A DNA stretch of 64,000 bases from NCBI RefSeq assembly GCF_026000115.1, contig NZ_AP026867.1, forward strand, positions 465,501-529,500, given 5' to 3'. The stretch's first letter is position 1, and each line of letters begins with the position of its first letter. Shown here in pieces: positions 16,962 to 26,497 of the stretch. The DNA is from Aureispira anguillae. GTDB taxonomy: Bacteria; Bacteroidota; Bacteroidia; Chitinophagales; Saprospiraceae. Under the pieces are notes generated by a model. It did not search any database. It saw only the letters and a program-made list of their open reading frames with translations, and was not told the DNA's origin. Position numbers and translations under genes: made by a program.

Positions 16962-17726
16962 TTAGTTTCCAAAGTTAAGTGCATATTGGAATCCAATATT
17001 TAGACCAGCCATTAAGCTCCATGTTCCTGCTCTTTCAGGGCTTGTTAGGGTACCTGAACTAGGGAAACCAGAATAGATCGTATAGGCAGCATCTTCTCCT
17101 TCTGGATTTGTTAATGAAGTTTCTAAATGGAATAAAACCAATACTCCCATTTGATCATTAATGCGGATTTTACCACCAACTTCGAGGGTCAAACCTAAGA
17201 CAAAACTCTTATAAATTTCAGCCTTATCACTAGAAAGTAATTTAGAAACATCTCTGTAGTTTCTAGACACATCTGTTGGGTTGTTTTTAGAACCATAATT
17301 GCGTCCGATAGCACTAGATAAGAAATCAAAATGAGGACCAAAGCGCAAAAATGCAGAAGTTGATGCTGTTGGATCGCCTCCTACACGAAGCAATACAGGA
17401 ACTCGGATATAAGAAGTTTTTCTGTCGTATTTGATCTGATCATCTTTTGCCCAGCCGTCATAGTCAGTCGTATAATTTTGTCCTAATGCCGCATATCCAA
17501 TACCTGTAGCTAGACCAATTCTTTCACTAAAATTATAACCAACAGTTAAGCCTGTTTGAAAACCAAAAGTTGGTTGGATATTTAACGCTTGACCTTCTGC
17601 TAGATCTTCATCATTTAACATGAAGGATAGACCAGGAGTAAATCCAACTGTAATTTCTAGACCTTTTTGAGCAAAAATATTGCTAGTCATAAATAAAGCT
17701 AGCGCTAAAAAAGTTAAATTTTTCAT
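16962..17726 (-). CDS. PorT-like outer-membrane beta-barrel protein
   Basis: 254 residues. Signal peptide MKNLTFLALALFMTSNIFAQ, then alternating strands typical of the OMP_b-brl_2 (PorT-like) 8-stranded barrels: LEITVGFTPGLSFML, FGFQTGLTVGYNFSERIGL, TSYIRVPVLLRVGGD, FLRFGPHFDFLSSA and a C-terminal strand GLNIGFQYALNFGN ending near Phe. No enzymatic function is expected. It is the paralogue of the next gene upstream (17958-18884), sharing GLxIxVxFTPGxSxxLN and the TSYIRVPxLL and FxRxGPHFDFL segments. It has its own strong promoter. Confidence 0.85.
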   Translation of the reverse strand: MKNLTFLALALFMTSNIFAQKGLEITVGFTPGLSFMLNDEDLAEGQALNIQPTFGFQTGLTVGYNFSERIGLATGIGYAALGQNYTTDYDGWAKDDQIKYDRKTSYIRVPVLLRVGGDPTASTSAFLRFGPHFDFLSSAIGRNYGSKNNPTDVSRNYRDVSKLLSSDKAEIYKSFVLGLTLEVGGKIRINDQMGVLVLFHLETSLTNPEGEDAAYTIYSGFPSSGTLTSPERAGTWSLMAGLNIGFQYALNFGN

Positions 17727-17764
17727 ATTGTATTATATTTTTAAAATAGCTTGATTAAACCTTC

Positions 17765-17794
17765 CAAAGTTAGCAAGATTTTTGAGGATTCAAA
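17765..17794 (-). promoter_or_regulatory. promoter of the barrel gene at 17726
   Basis: Minus-strand TTTG (17791-17794), an 18-base spacer, and TAACTTTG (17765-17772): an excellent match to the Bacteroidota primary sigma consensus. The ATG is 39 bases further on. Confidence 0.72.
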
Positions 17795-17833
17795 TTATCA
17801 CTTTATTTTTTTTTAGACCTTAACATTTAGCTT

Positions 17834-17935
17834 AATACTCTGCTGCTTTTTTAGTTTTTTTAGTTCGCTATGCTCATAAGACAGTTAACAAAAAATATAA
17901 AAAAGCCAATGGAGAGAATTTCCTAGCAGAGTAAT
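17834..17935. repeat. MITE-like intergenic element, family 1, 102 bp
   Basis: AATACTCTGCT (17834-17844) and AGCAGAGTAAT (17925-17935) are terminal inverted repeats with one mismatch, at the same position as in the copy at 2314-2590. The interior TTTTTAGTTCGCTATGCTCAT also occurs inverted at about 2486-2506. It lies between the two paralogous barrel genes. Confidence 0.7.
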
Positions 17936-17957
17936 GTTAATTGTAATCAGCGATTTA

Positions 17958-18884
17958 TTAGGGACGGTAGGTGTAAATAATTCCAATTTGAAGCCCCATC
18001 ATTACATTCCACGTAGGGTTTCGAAAAGTGCTAAAAGGATCGCTACTGTCCAAATAATTTGGGAAAATGGCATCAAAAGGAGTTTCCTCATCATTGGCTT
18101 TTAACTGATCTCGTGCGGCATCATTGGGGTTGGATATAGAATTCGCACTCACTAAATAATCTCCTCGGTTTAGGTTATGGGCAAGACTGGTAGCTCCTTC
18201 TCCTTCAGGGTTGGAAGATCCCTCCAAATGCATCAGTAAGGTCACTTTTAAAAAATCATTGATGCGGATTTGAGTACCTAATTCTACGGTTATACCAGGA
18301 ACAAAATCATTGTAAATTTTTCCCTTTCTTCCCAAACTAAGTATTCCGCTTGTAGCATCATTTTTTTGATATAAAGTAATCGATTGTCTTAGATCAATCC
18401 CTTTGTTGGCATCATATTGACTAAAACCATCTAAACGAGTATCTTTATAAGTAGCCGTGGCTAAAAAATCAAAATGAGGTCCCAAACGAGCAAAAAAGCC
18501 TATACTTCGATTAGGATCAGTACTGATTTCTAACAACAGGGGAACTCTTATATAACTGGTTTCACGAATTGCCTCTTTTCCAAAATTAGGATCTGTTAAG
18601 TTGGTAGATAGAAGCGCTCGTTTATGGGTAAATGTAGCTTTATGCCGTTGATACTGAACGCCTGTTGAGATGCTAAAGATTTCTGTAATTCCATAACCAA
18701 TTAAAAAACCAGTGTTGTAAGCAAATGTTGTGGCTAAATCTAGCGTTTCTCCTTTGTTGGCATCTTCTTTATTTAAAGCCATTGAAATACCAGGGGTAAA
18801 ATGAACCCCAATCTTTAGCCCTTCTTGTGCGGTTGTGCTATAGCCTAATGCTATAACTAGGAATAAAATAAGTAAATTTTGCAT
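17958..18884 (-). CDS. PorT-like outer-membrane beta-barrel protein, paralogue
   Basis: 308 residues with a signal peptide (MQNLLILFLVIALGYSTTAQ) and the same barrel strands as the neighbouring 254-residue protein: LKIGVHFTPGISMALN, FAYNTGFLIGYGITEIFSIS, TSYIRVPLLLEISTDPN and FFARLGPHFDFLATATY, closing with NVMMGLQIGIIYTYRP. It carries longer extracellular loops, including an acidic Asn/Asp-rich loop near residues 250-280. The pair looks like a tandem duplication now separated by a 102-bp element. The promoter is not evident; a large intergenic element begins 33 bp upstream. Confidence 0.82.
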   Translation of the reverse strand: MQNLLILFLVIALGYSTTAQEGLKIGVHFTPGISMALNKEDANKGETLDLATTFAYNTGFLIGYGITEIFSISTGVQYQRHKATFTHKRALLSTNLTDPNFGKEAIRETSYIRVPLLLEISTDPNRSIGFFARLGPHFDFLATATYKDTRLDGFSQYDANKGIDLRQSITLYQKNDATSGILSLGRKGKIYNDFVPGITVELGTQIRINDFLKVTLLMHLEGSSNPEGEGATSLAHNLNRGDYLVSANSISNPNDAARDQLKANDEETPFDAIFPNYLDSSDPFSTFRNPTWNVMMGLQIGIIYTYRP

Positions 18885-18916
18885 AGGATGTAATCTTTTC
18901 TGTTACTCTGAGTAGT

Positions 18917-19194
18917 AATACTTCGCAGATTAGCTACACTGCTACTACGTGGTAGCTACGCTGCTGGCAGCCTTGTTGGTTAGCTCATGCAACCCTGTTG
19001 GTGCATTGCACCAAGCTGGGACCACTGCGTTTATGTGGTTTTTGCTTTTTGAGCAAAAAGGACAAAAGATTGTTTTGTGTTAGGTTTGATTACCAGTGTT
19101 TTAATGCTTTGAGCTTTGAAGACTAGTTTTACCAATAACCTAGCTTTGCTAGCTCATGTAATAATCAACCTAATGCAATTTTCTACGAAGTAAT
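18917..19194. repeat. 278-bp diverged family 1 element
   Basis: Left end AATACTTCGCAGA (18917-18929), right end TCTACGAAGTAAT (19182-19194), inverted with two mismatches in 13. It contains the 32-bp block (19137-19168) identical to 2446-2477, plus hairpin-forming words such as CTACTACGTGGTAG and GTTGGTGCATTGCACCAA. No ORF. Between 19195 and 19489 nothing else was recognised. Confidence 0.6.
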
Positions 19195-19489
19195 AAACAG
19201 AGTGTGTTGTGTTTTAATAGTTTTGGGGGCTATTTGACTTAAACAGTCCAAATGTACTAAGTTTTATTCTTATAACCAACTAATCAATAGAACTACCAAA
19301 TACTCAAATGAGTGTCCAAATGCCATATATTTTGGTTGCTTTGGTGTATCTTGTGATAAGGAAGTATAAACGAAAAATAGAACGGGGTTGCTGCAAAGAA
19401 CAATTATTGATAAACGTTATTCATAAGTGGTCACAGAAAGGCAGCGAACGATAAGTAATCAAAAAATTTATGTCCAAATCTACTGTACT

Positions 19490-19897
19490 ATGAAAACAGG
19501 ACTACTACCATATCTACTCTTAATTTTAATAGGTGGTTTTGTGCTTCTAATTTCCTACGATGATGATCGCCAACTGTGGGGGGAGATCGATGCCCCCAAT
19601 TTAGATTATCAGATTATGCTTTATCAAAAGGAACGAATTATGCATCAAGCTCCTGAGATTTTAGTATATTTTCAGAAGAAGGGAAGTTCTATTACTTATC
19701 CTATTGGTAATATCCTATTGCCTGAGGATAATAGGAGTCCGTTGACTTATGATTACCAATGGTCTCCAGAAGGGGCATTAACCTTGATTTTACGCTGTGA
19801 TAAATGTATGATAGAGCAACGTAAGTACCAGATAGATATGGAAAAAGAAAAGCCTACCTTGACAAAAATATTAGAGGATACCAAACGAAGTGTATAA
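19490..19897 (+). CDS. membrane-anchored or secreted small protein, unknown
   Basis: The ATG at 19490 (MKTGLLPYLLLILIGGFVLL) is preferred over the GTG at 19427 because it starts exactly at the hydrophobic anchor; this gives 135 residues. After the helix comes YDDDRQLWGEIDAPNLDYQI and a beta-rich domain (PEILVYFQKKGSSITYPIG, YQWSPEGALTLILRC) that could face the periplasm, with a CDKC pair. No family recognised. It lies upstream of the alpha-2-macroglobulin gene with a 173-bp gap. Confidence 0.6.
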   Translation: MKTGLLPYLLLILIGGFVLLISYDDDRQLWGEIDAPNLDYQIMLYQKERIMHQAPEILVYFQKKGSSITYPIGNILLPEDNRSPLTYDYQWSPEGALTLILRCDKCMIEQRKYQIDMEKEKPTLTKILEDTKRSV

Positions 19898-20070
19898 CTT
19901 TCAGACCTATAATTAGAATGGTTCAGTAACAAGTTTTGTGGAATACTGAAAGAAAAAGATTATCTTTTGAAGTAGTGAGCGGGCTATAAGCTGTTAAAAG
20001 TTTATCAAAGAGCCATTAAAATAGAGGTTTAGAGTCCTAAAAATATTATAGAATCCTTAATTATAATTTT

Positions 20071-23000
20071 ATGAACACAACTAAATTAAGCGGTTTATTC
20101 TTTGCTCTTGCCTTTGTGTTTGGAGCATGCACCACAGAATACACCCCTACCAAAGTAGCATATAATCAAGCCTACGACGAGTATTTGTCTGCCTTTACCA
20201 GTGGAGAAATTTCTAAAAAATCAACCATTCGTGTCGTTTTTCAAAACGAGCTTACCACTACGGTTAATGCTCCTATTTATCCCAATCCTTTTTCATTTGA
20301 GCCAGTCTTAGAGGGAGAAGCGGTGTGGAGTGATAAACAGACGATAGAATTTATACCTAAAGGAGATTTAACCTCAGGTCAGATTTATACTGCTCAGCTC
20401 AATTTGTCGAAGCTATTACCTAATCTTTCATCTGATTTAGCAAATTTTACCTTTCAGTTTAAGGCAAAAGATCAGTTTATCAATGTGAGCCCATTGGCAA
20501 GCACTGTAACTAAAGATAAAAATAACACATGGATGGAGTTGGAAGGGGAACTAACAACACACGATGTGGAAGATGTAGAAGGAATCGAAAAAGTCCTAAC
20601 AGCCTATGATGGTGATCGCCCTCTTAAAATTAATTGGAAGCACCAAAATGGGAAAAAGCATCGTTTTTCTATTGAAAATGTTCAACAAAAAGCCAAAGCT
20701 TATCCTATTACTTGGAAGTGGAATGGAAAACCGCTTAATTCTAAAACAATTGGAGAATATTCTTTTAACATCCCTCCTGAAGGGGATTTTATGCATACCA
20801 ATACCTATCGTTATAACAGCCCAGAACAACACATTATTTTAGAGTTTTCGGATTTGTTGGATACCGAGCAAAATTTAGAAGGGCTTGTTCAGTTGGCAGG
20901 TAAAAACATAAAATATGCGATTGAAGAAAACAAAATTAAGTTGTTTACAGATGGCAATTTATTGGGCAAAAAGCAACTCAAAATTTCTGGAGAAATAAAA
21001 AGCACCTTCGGCAAAAAACTGGGGAGCCCTTTGACAGAAACCATTACTTTTTCGGATACCAAACCTAAAGTAGAGTGGTTGGGCAAGGGGAACATTATTC
21101 CTAAGTCTAAGAAGATGCCTGTTGTTTTTAAGACCGTTAACCTAAATGCAGTTGATGTTCGGGTTATAAAAGTCAAAGAAAAAAATATCAAACAATTCTT
21201 CCAAGTCAACCGAATTGATGGGGATAGTGAATTAAAAAGAGTAGGAACGGTTGTTTTAGAAAAGAAGATTGCCTTGGACAAAACCAAAGGCTTAAATCTA
21301 TCTGAATGGACCAATCATTCTCTTGATTTGGCAGATTTAATTACGCCAGAGCTAGGAGCCGTTTATGAGATTGCACTTGGGTTTAGCCAGTCTTATTCTT
21401 TATATCCTTGTGAGGCTTCAGATGCGGAAGAAGGGCATTATGAAGCAATTGATATGATGGATTTGCCCAAAAATTGGGACAGCCCGAATTACAGCAGTAG
21501 TTATTGGGATAATTATGACGATGACTACGATTATGGTGATTTAAACAATCCTTGTAGCCGTTATTACTATCGACCTAATTTGGTGGCCAAACGGAATATT
21601 TTGGCATCAGACCTAGGAATTATTGCCAAGCAAGGAGATAATGGAAGTTTGTTTGTTGTTAATAATTTGCAGACAACAGAACCTCTCAAAAGTGTGGAGT
21701 TAGAGTTTTACGATTATCATCAAGAACTAATCGGAACGGCCAAAACGGATAAGGAAGGAATGGCAAGCCCTTCTTTGGCAAAAAAGCCTTTTTTCCTAAT
21801 TGCTAAATTGGGTGACCAAAGAGGTTATTTGCGCTTGGACGATGGTTCTGCTTTGTCAATGAGTCGTTTTGATGTAGCTGGAAGCACCTACCACAAAGGA
21901 TTAAAAGGGTTTATTTATGGAGAACGTGGTGTTTGGAGACCTGGCGATGAATTATTCTTGAATTTTATCTTAGAAGACAAAGACAAAACATTACCCGCCA
22001 ATCATCCAGTCGTCTTTACACTAAAAGATTCTAGAGGATCTATTGTAGTTAAAAAAACAAGCACAAAAGGCGTCAATGGCATTTATAATTTTACGTGCCA
22101 AACCGATGAAGAAGCGCCAACGGGTAATTATTTGGCGACGGTTCGTGTAGGAGGGGCTAAGTTTAGCAAAAACATTAAAGTGGAGGCTATCAAGCCCAAT
22201 CGCTTGAAAATGGATTTGGATTTTGGAGTAAAAGAACTTTCTGTTGAGAATAAATCCCTTGAAGGACGATTAACATCTACTTGGTTGCATGGTGCTGTTG
22301 CCAAAAACTTAAAGGCAAAGGTTGAGGTCACCTTATCAGAAGGAAAAACAAAATTTGTAAAATATAGCGAATATGCTTTTCACGATCCTGCACGTGAATT
22401 TTCTCCTGAGGATAAAGTAATTTTTGAAGATAAACTCGATGAAAATGGAAAGGCTACTGTAAAAACAACGATTGCAGCAAATCGCCAAGGGCCAGGAATG
22501 CTCAAAGCAAATTTTCGTATGAAAGTTTTTGAACCAGGTGGGGATTTTAGTATTAGCCAGTTTTCAATGCCTTATCATCCATACAAAACGTATGTAGGGG
22601 TTCGGATTCCCAAAGGAGACGAGGCTAGAAATATGTTGTTAACAGATGTCAAACACGACATTGAAATTGTTGCCTTGGATAAAGATGGTGAATTGGTCGA
22701 TGAGGCAGAATTAGAGGTAAAACTTTATAAATTAGAATGGAAGTGGTGGTTTGATAAAAATAGAGATGAGGTATCTAGTTACCGAGGCAAGGTTTATGGT
22801 ACTGAGGTGACTTCTGGTAAAGTTTCTACCAAAAATGGTAAGGCAACTTGGCAAATGGAAGTAAAATACCCAAACTGGGGGCGTTATTTGGTACGTGTGT
22901 CGAATGGAAAAACAGGGCATAGCACAGGAAAAGTATTCTACATTGATTGGCCAGGCTGGGCAGGACGTTCTACCGAAAATGATCCAGGTGGGGCTACTGC

Positions 23001-25605
23001 CTTGAATTTTACAGCAGATGCCAAAAAATATAAGGTGGGGGATGAAATTACACTTAATATCCCAACAGGACAGGCTGGACGAGCTTTGGTTTCTATTGAA
23101 AATGGAACAAAAATCGTTGAAGCGCATTGGGTAGAAACCCAAAAAGGAGCTACTCAATTCAAATTCAAAGCAACAGCCGCAATGGCTCCCAATGCTTATG
23201 CTTCTGTTTCCTTGTTACAACCACATGCCCAAACTAAAAATGATTTACCGATTCGTATGTATGGAGCTATTCCGCTCAAAGTAGAAGATCCAAGTACGCA
23301 TTTAGAGCCTGAAATGGTAATTCCTGACGAATTGCGACCTGGGCAAGAGTTTGCTATGTCAGTAAAAGAACGCAAAGGAGGACCAATGGCTTATACGATT
23401 GCTATTGTAGATGAAGGTTTGCTGGATTTAACACGTTTTAAAACGCCATCTCCTTGGAATACCTTTTACAAAAGGGAAGCACTGGGAGTCAAGACTTGGG
23501 ATATGTACAATGATGTATTAGGAGCCTTTGGCGGTGATGTGAAAAGCTTGTTGAGTATTGGAGGGGATGGTGCTGCTGCTGATCGAGCTCGTAAAAAACC
23601 AGATCGTTTTAAGCCCGTAGTTATCTATTTAGGACCTTTTTATCTAAAGGAAGGAGAAACCGCCAATCATAAATTTACCATGCCCAACTATGTTGGTTCT
23701 GTGCGTGCTATGGTGGTTGCTGCTAATGATGGTGCCTATGGTTCTACGGAAAAAGCAATTCCTGTCCGTCAACCTTTGATGGTTTTAGGAACGGTGCCTA
23801 GAGTTTTGGGCGTGGGAGAAAGCTTTAAGCTGCCTGTGACGGTATTTGCTATGAAAGAGAATATTAAAAATGTTGATGTTAAGGTCGAGACCTCTGGGCT
23901 TATTGATGTTGCAGGAAAAAAGACAGGCAATGTGACGTTTAAAGAACCAGGAAATGACTTAACCTATTTTGAATTGCTCACACGATATAGAGTAGGAGCT
24001 GGGCACATCAAAATTACAGTTTCTAGTGGAAAGGAATCGGCTACCTATGAGACAGATGTAATCGTCAGAAATGCCAACCCAAGAGAAACCTTAGTAGCGC
24101 ATCAGACCTTAGAGGACAAACAGTCTTGGAAACAAACCTACAAACCAATAGGTATGATGGGAACCAACCATGGCGTAATGGAGGTTTCTTCTATTCCGCC
24201 TATGAATTTGGGCAAGCGACTTAAATATTTGATTCGCTATCCTTATGGTTGTGTGGAACAAACAACTTCTTCTGTTTTTCCTCAAGTGTATCTAACGGCT
24301 TTGATGGATTTGCCTGAACAGAAAAAAGAAAAAATTACAACGAATATAAAAGCGGGTATCAAGCGTTTATATCGTTATCAGAACCCAAGTGGTGCAATGG
24401 CTTATTGGCCAGGACAAGCGGATGATTTGTGGGCTACCAATTATGCAGGACATTTTATGATTGAGGCTAAAAAAGCGGGGTATACCGTAACCGATGAGTT
24501 TATGAAAGCTTGGATTGCTTTCCAAACAAGTACGGCTCAAAAATGGACAGCAAAAGGAACAGTGAGTGATGATTTGACGCAGGCTTATCGTTTGTTTTTA
24601 TTAGCATTGGCAGGCAAGCCTGATTTGGGCTCTATGAATAGAATGCGACTAAAACAGTCTAAGGCGGAAGCCGTGGCTGCTCGTTGGTATTTGGCGGCAG
24701 CTTACCACATGGCGGGGCAAAAAGAGGTCGCAAAAACGATTGCTACCAAAGCTGTTTTAACGGCTTTGCCCTATAAAGGAAGCAATGCTGCGAGTACGTT
24801 TGGTTCTCAATTTCGAGATCAAGCTTTGATTTTGCAAGCTTTGAGCATTATGAATTTGCGCAACAATGCCAATGATATTGTAAAGACTATTTCTGATAAA
24901 TTGGCTTCTGATAATTGGCTGAATACACAAGAAACAGCACAGGCTTTGGTGGCAATGGCAAAATTTGTAGGAGAAGGAGGTGTGAGTAGAAAGGTTACCT
25001 TCGAATATCGTTTGGCAGATGGCAGTTGGCAAAAAGTGAACAGCAATAAACCAATTTGGCAATTAGAATTAAAAGGGAATCAGGCGACTGAAGTAAGCTT
25101 TAAAAATACAAGTGGTGCCGTTCTTTTTACCCGTCTAATTTCAGATGGTATTCCTGCTGCTATGGACGAAACGGAAACGGCAAAGGGACTGGACTTAACT
25201 GTTGTATACATGGATATGGCAGGAGAAAAATTAGATCCTACCCTGATTGCACAAGGAACAGACTTTAAAGCCCAAGTGACTGTTAAAAACACAGGAAACA
25301 TCGATTATAATGAATTGGCCATTCATCAAATTTTTCCTTCTGGTTGGGAAATTCACAACACTCGCTTGACAGGAGCAACAACAGGAGGGGACAAGGCAGA
25401 ATATGTCGATATTCGAGATGATCGAGTGTACACGTTCTTTGACTTGAAAAAAGGCAAAAGCAAAACGTTTAATGTATTGCTCAATGCAAGTTATTTGGGA
25501 CGCTATTATTTGCCAGCTTTGGCAGTAGAAGCGATGTATGATAAGACCATTCAGGCTCGAAAACGAGGACAGTGGGTTGAGGTTAATAAACGAGCAAAAA
25601 AATAA
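20071..25605 (+). CDS. bacterial alpha-2-macroglobulin lipoprotein with thioester
   Basis: 1844 residues. MNTTKLSGLFFALAFVFGAC is a lipoprotein signal (Cys20). A chain of MG domains follows, with the VWRPGDELFLNFILED segment (MG2-like) near residue 630, an A2M family block (GPFYLKEGETANHKFTMPNY; PRVLGVGESFKLPVTVF) near 1190-1260, and the thioester YPYGCVEQTTS with GCVEQ at 1393-1397 opening an alpha/alpha-toroid TED (GAMAYWPGQ). Such proteins trap attacking proteases in the periplasm. The usual partner PBP1C gene is absent nearby. Residues ~472-500 are an odd Tyr/Asp/Ser-rich stretch (SSYWDNYDDDYDYGD), absent from most family members I know. The bait region sequence is not identifiable by eye. 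Confidence 0.93.
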   Translation: MNTTKLSGLFFALAFVFGACTTEYTPTKVAYNQAYDEYLSAFTSGEISKKSTIRVVFQNELTTTVNAPIYPNPFSFEPVLEGEAVWSDKQTIEFIPKGDLTSGQIYTAQLNLSKLLPNLSSDLANFTFQFKAKDQFINVSPLASTVTKDKNNTWMELEGELTTHDVEDVEGIEKVLTAYDGDRPLKINWKHQNGKKHRFSIENVQQKAKAYPITWKWNGKPLNSKTIGEYSFNIPPEGDFMHTNTYRYNSPEQHIILEFSDLLDTEQNLEGLVQLAGKNIKYAIEENKIKLFTDGNLLGKKQLKISGEIKSTFGKKLGSPLTETITFSDTKPKVEWLGKGNIIPKSKKMPVVFKTVNLNAVDVRVIKVKEKNIKQFFQVNRIDGDSELKRVGTVVLEKKIALDKTKGLNLSEWTNHSLDLADLITPELGAVYEIALGFSQSYSLYPCEASDAEEGHYEAIDMMDLPKNWDSPNYSSSYWDNYDDDYDYGDLNNPCSRYYYRPNLVAKRNILASDLGIIAKQGDNGSLFVVNNLQTTEPLKSVELEFYDYHQELIGTAKTDKEGMASPSLAKKPFFLIAKLGDQRGYLRLDDGSALSMSRFDVAGSTYHKGLKGFIYGERGVWRPGDELFLNFILEDKDKTLPANHPVVFTLKDSRGSIVVKKTSTKGVNGIYNFTCQTDEEAPTGNYLATVRVGGAKFSKNIKVEAIKPNRLKMDLDFGVKELSVENKSLEGRLTSTWLHGAVAKNLKAKVEVTLSEGKTKFVKYSEYAFHDPAREFSPEDKVIFEDKLDENGKATVKTTIAANRQGPGMLKANFRMKVFEPGGDFSISQFSMPYHPYKTYVGVRIPKGDEARNMLLTDVKHDIEIVALDKDGELVDEAELEVKLYKLEWKWWFDKNRDEVSSYRGKVYGTEVTSGKVSTKNGKATWQMEVKYPNWGRYLVRVSNGKTGHSTGKVFYIDWPGWAGRSTENDPGGATALNFTADAKKYKVGDEITLNIPTGQAGRALVSIENGTKIVEAHWVETQKGATQFKFKATAAMAPNAYASVSLLQPHAQTKNDLPIRMYGAIPLKVEDPSTHLEPEMVIPDELRPGQEFAMSVKERKGGPMAYTIAIVDEGLLDLTRFKTPSPWNTFYKREALGVKTWDMYNDVLGAFGGDVKSLLSIGGDGAAADRARKKPDRFKPVVIYLGPFYLKEGETANHKFTMPNYVGSVRAMVVAANDGAYGSTEKAIPVRQPLMVLGTVPRVLGVGESFKLPVTVFAMKENIKNVDVKVETSGLIDVAGKKTGNVTFKEPGNDLTYFELLTRYRVGAGHIKITVSSGKESATYETDVIVRNANPRETLVAHQTLEDKQSWKQTYKPIGMMGTNHGVMEVSSIPPMNLGKRLKYLIRYPYGCVEQTTSSVFPQVYLTALMDLPEQKKEKITTNIKAGIKRLYRYQNPSGAMAYWPGQADDLWATNYAGHFMIEAKKAGYTVTDEFMKAWIAFQTSTAQKWTAKGTVSDDLTQAYRLFLLALAGKPDLGSMNRMRLKQSKAEAVAARWYLAAAYHMAGQKEVAKTIATKAVLTALPYKGSNAASTFGSQFRDQALILQALSIMNLRNNANDIVKTISDKLASDNWLNTQETAQALVAMAKFVGEGGVSRKVTFEYRLADGSWQKVNSNKPIWQLELKGNQATEVSFKNTSGAVLFTRLISDGIPAAMDETETAKGLDLTVVYMDMAGEKLDPTLIAQGTDFKAQVTVKNTGNIDYNELAIHQIFPSGWEIHNTRLTGATTGGDKAEYVDIRDDRVYTFFDLKKGKSKTFNVLLNASYLGRYYLPALAVEAMYDKTIQARKRGQWVEVNKRAKK

Positions 25606-25635
25606 TTGATAAGGCTGTTTCAACGTCTAATTCGA

Positions 25636-25683
25636 CAATTTGGAAATTTGAAGGCAAAAGTAAATCTTCAAGTTTCCAAATTG
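25636..25683. terminator. long hairpin after the alpha-2-macroglobulin gene
   Basis: 18-bp arms (25636-25653 and 25666-25683) with one mismatch and a 12-base loop. There is no long U tract, so it could be a terminator, a processing hairpin, or a small mobile repeat. Confidence 0.5.
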
Positions 25684-25724
25684 AAGAATGGTCAAATGGA
25701 CAACAAAAAATTGCTCCTAGTGAG

Positions 25725-26153
25725 ATGATAAAGGAAGAAATTCAAGCAAAAATACAGACGCTCATTGAGTCAGGGCAGGGGGAGAATACTTATATTGGGG
25801 TGTATATGATGGTCAACCATCTGGGGCTAACTTTAAATCAAGCTTTAGCCAGTCTAAAACCAATGGACTACCAACGAAATTATGCCAATCCTAATGATTT
25901 TTATTGCAGCGTTAGAATTGCCAATGTTTGGATCGAATACGAATATATAGAGGGCTATGTGCCTTATATGGGAACTGCTGCAACAGCTTCTAGAATGGTG
26001 AGTTTCTTTAATAAGGAACGACTAGAAATTATAGATGGTCTAGCAGAGTTCTTAGCCGTAAAAGATGAACATTCTGTGGAGGATGTTCGCCAAATTGTAG
26101 CCGAAGATTATCAATCGTTAATTCCTACTATTATTGATTTATTGGGGGATTGA
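25725..26153 (+). CDS. hypothetical cytosolic protein, 142 aa
   Basis: No signal peptide or membrane helix. Mostly helical: an N-terminal amphipathic helix (IKEEIQAKIQTLIESGQGE), then YIGVYMMVNHLGLTLNQALA, a beta section with aromatic residues (FYCSVRIANVWIEYEYIEG) and a C-terminal helix ending TIIDLLGD. I recognise no family. The size and acidity are compatible with immunity or regulatory proteins, but the sequence gives no support for that. 41 bp after the hairpin that follows the alpha-2-macroglobulin gene. Confidence 0.6.
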   Translation: MIKEEIQAKIQTLIESGQGENTYIGVYMMVNHLGLTLNQALASLKPMDYQRNYANPNDFYCSVRIANVWIEYEYIEGYVPYMGTAATASRMVSFFNKERLEIIDGLAEFLAVKDEHSVEDVRQIVAEDYQSLIPTIIDLLGD

Positions 26154-26497
26154 GTTGGCTGCTTTTTCTTCCCTAGGATACGAATCTGGGTTACGTTTAC
26201 TCCCTCTCAATAGAAACAGATTAGAACGACCGCCCTTTCAGGGGATATTTTTTGAGTAGCAATAAAGGAATAATATTGTCGAATTACTTACCGATATAAT
26301 CTCTTTTAGAAACAAGACTTGCTCCATACATAATCCAATGGTACACCTAAATAGCTCGGCTGTACCCTAAAAATGTCCCCCTGTACATCCAACCTTTTAG
26401 AATGAATGTAATTTTTAAATTAGGCGTAATTTTGATTGCCAGTTGTTCATAAAACAACAGGATTATAATTATTTCTAAAACAAAAAATACATGAAAA
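26154..26497. other. intergenic, 344 bp, no gene seen
   Basis: AT-rich. The only motif is TAATTTTG at 26427-26434, a possible -7 element for the FISUMP gene, without a good -33 partner. No hairpin terminator or repeat copy was recognised. Confidence 0.4.
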
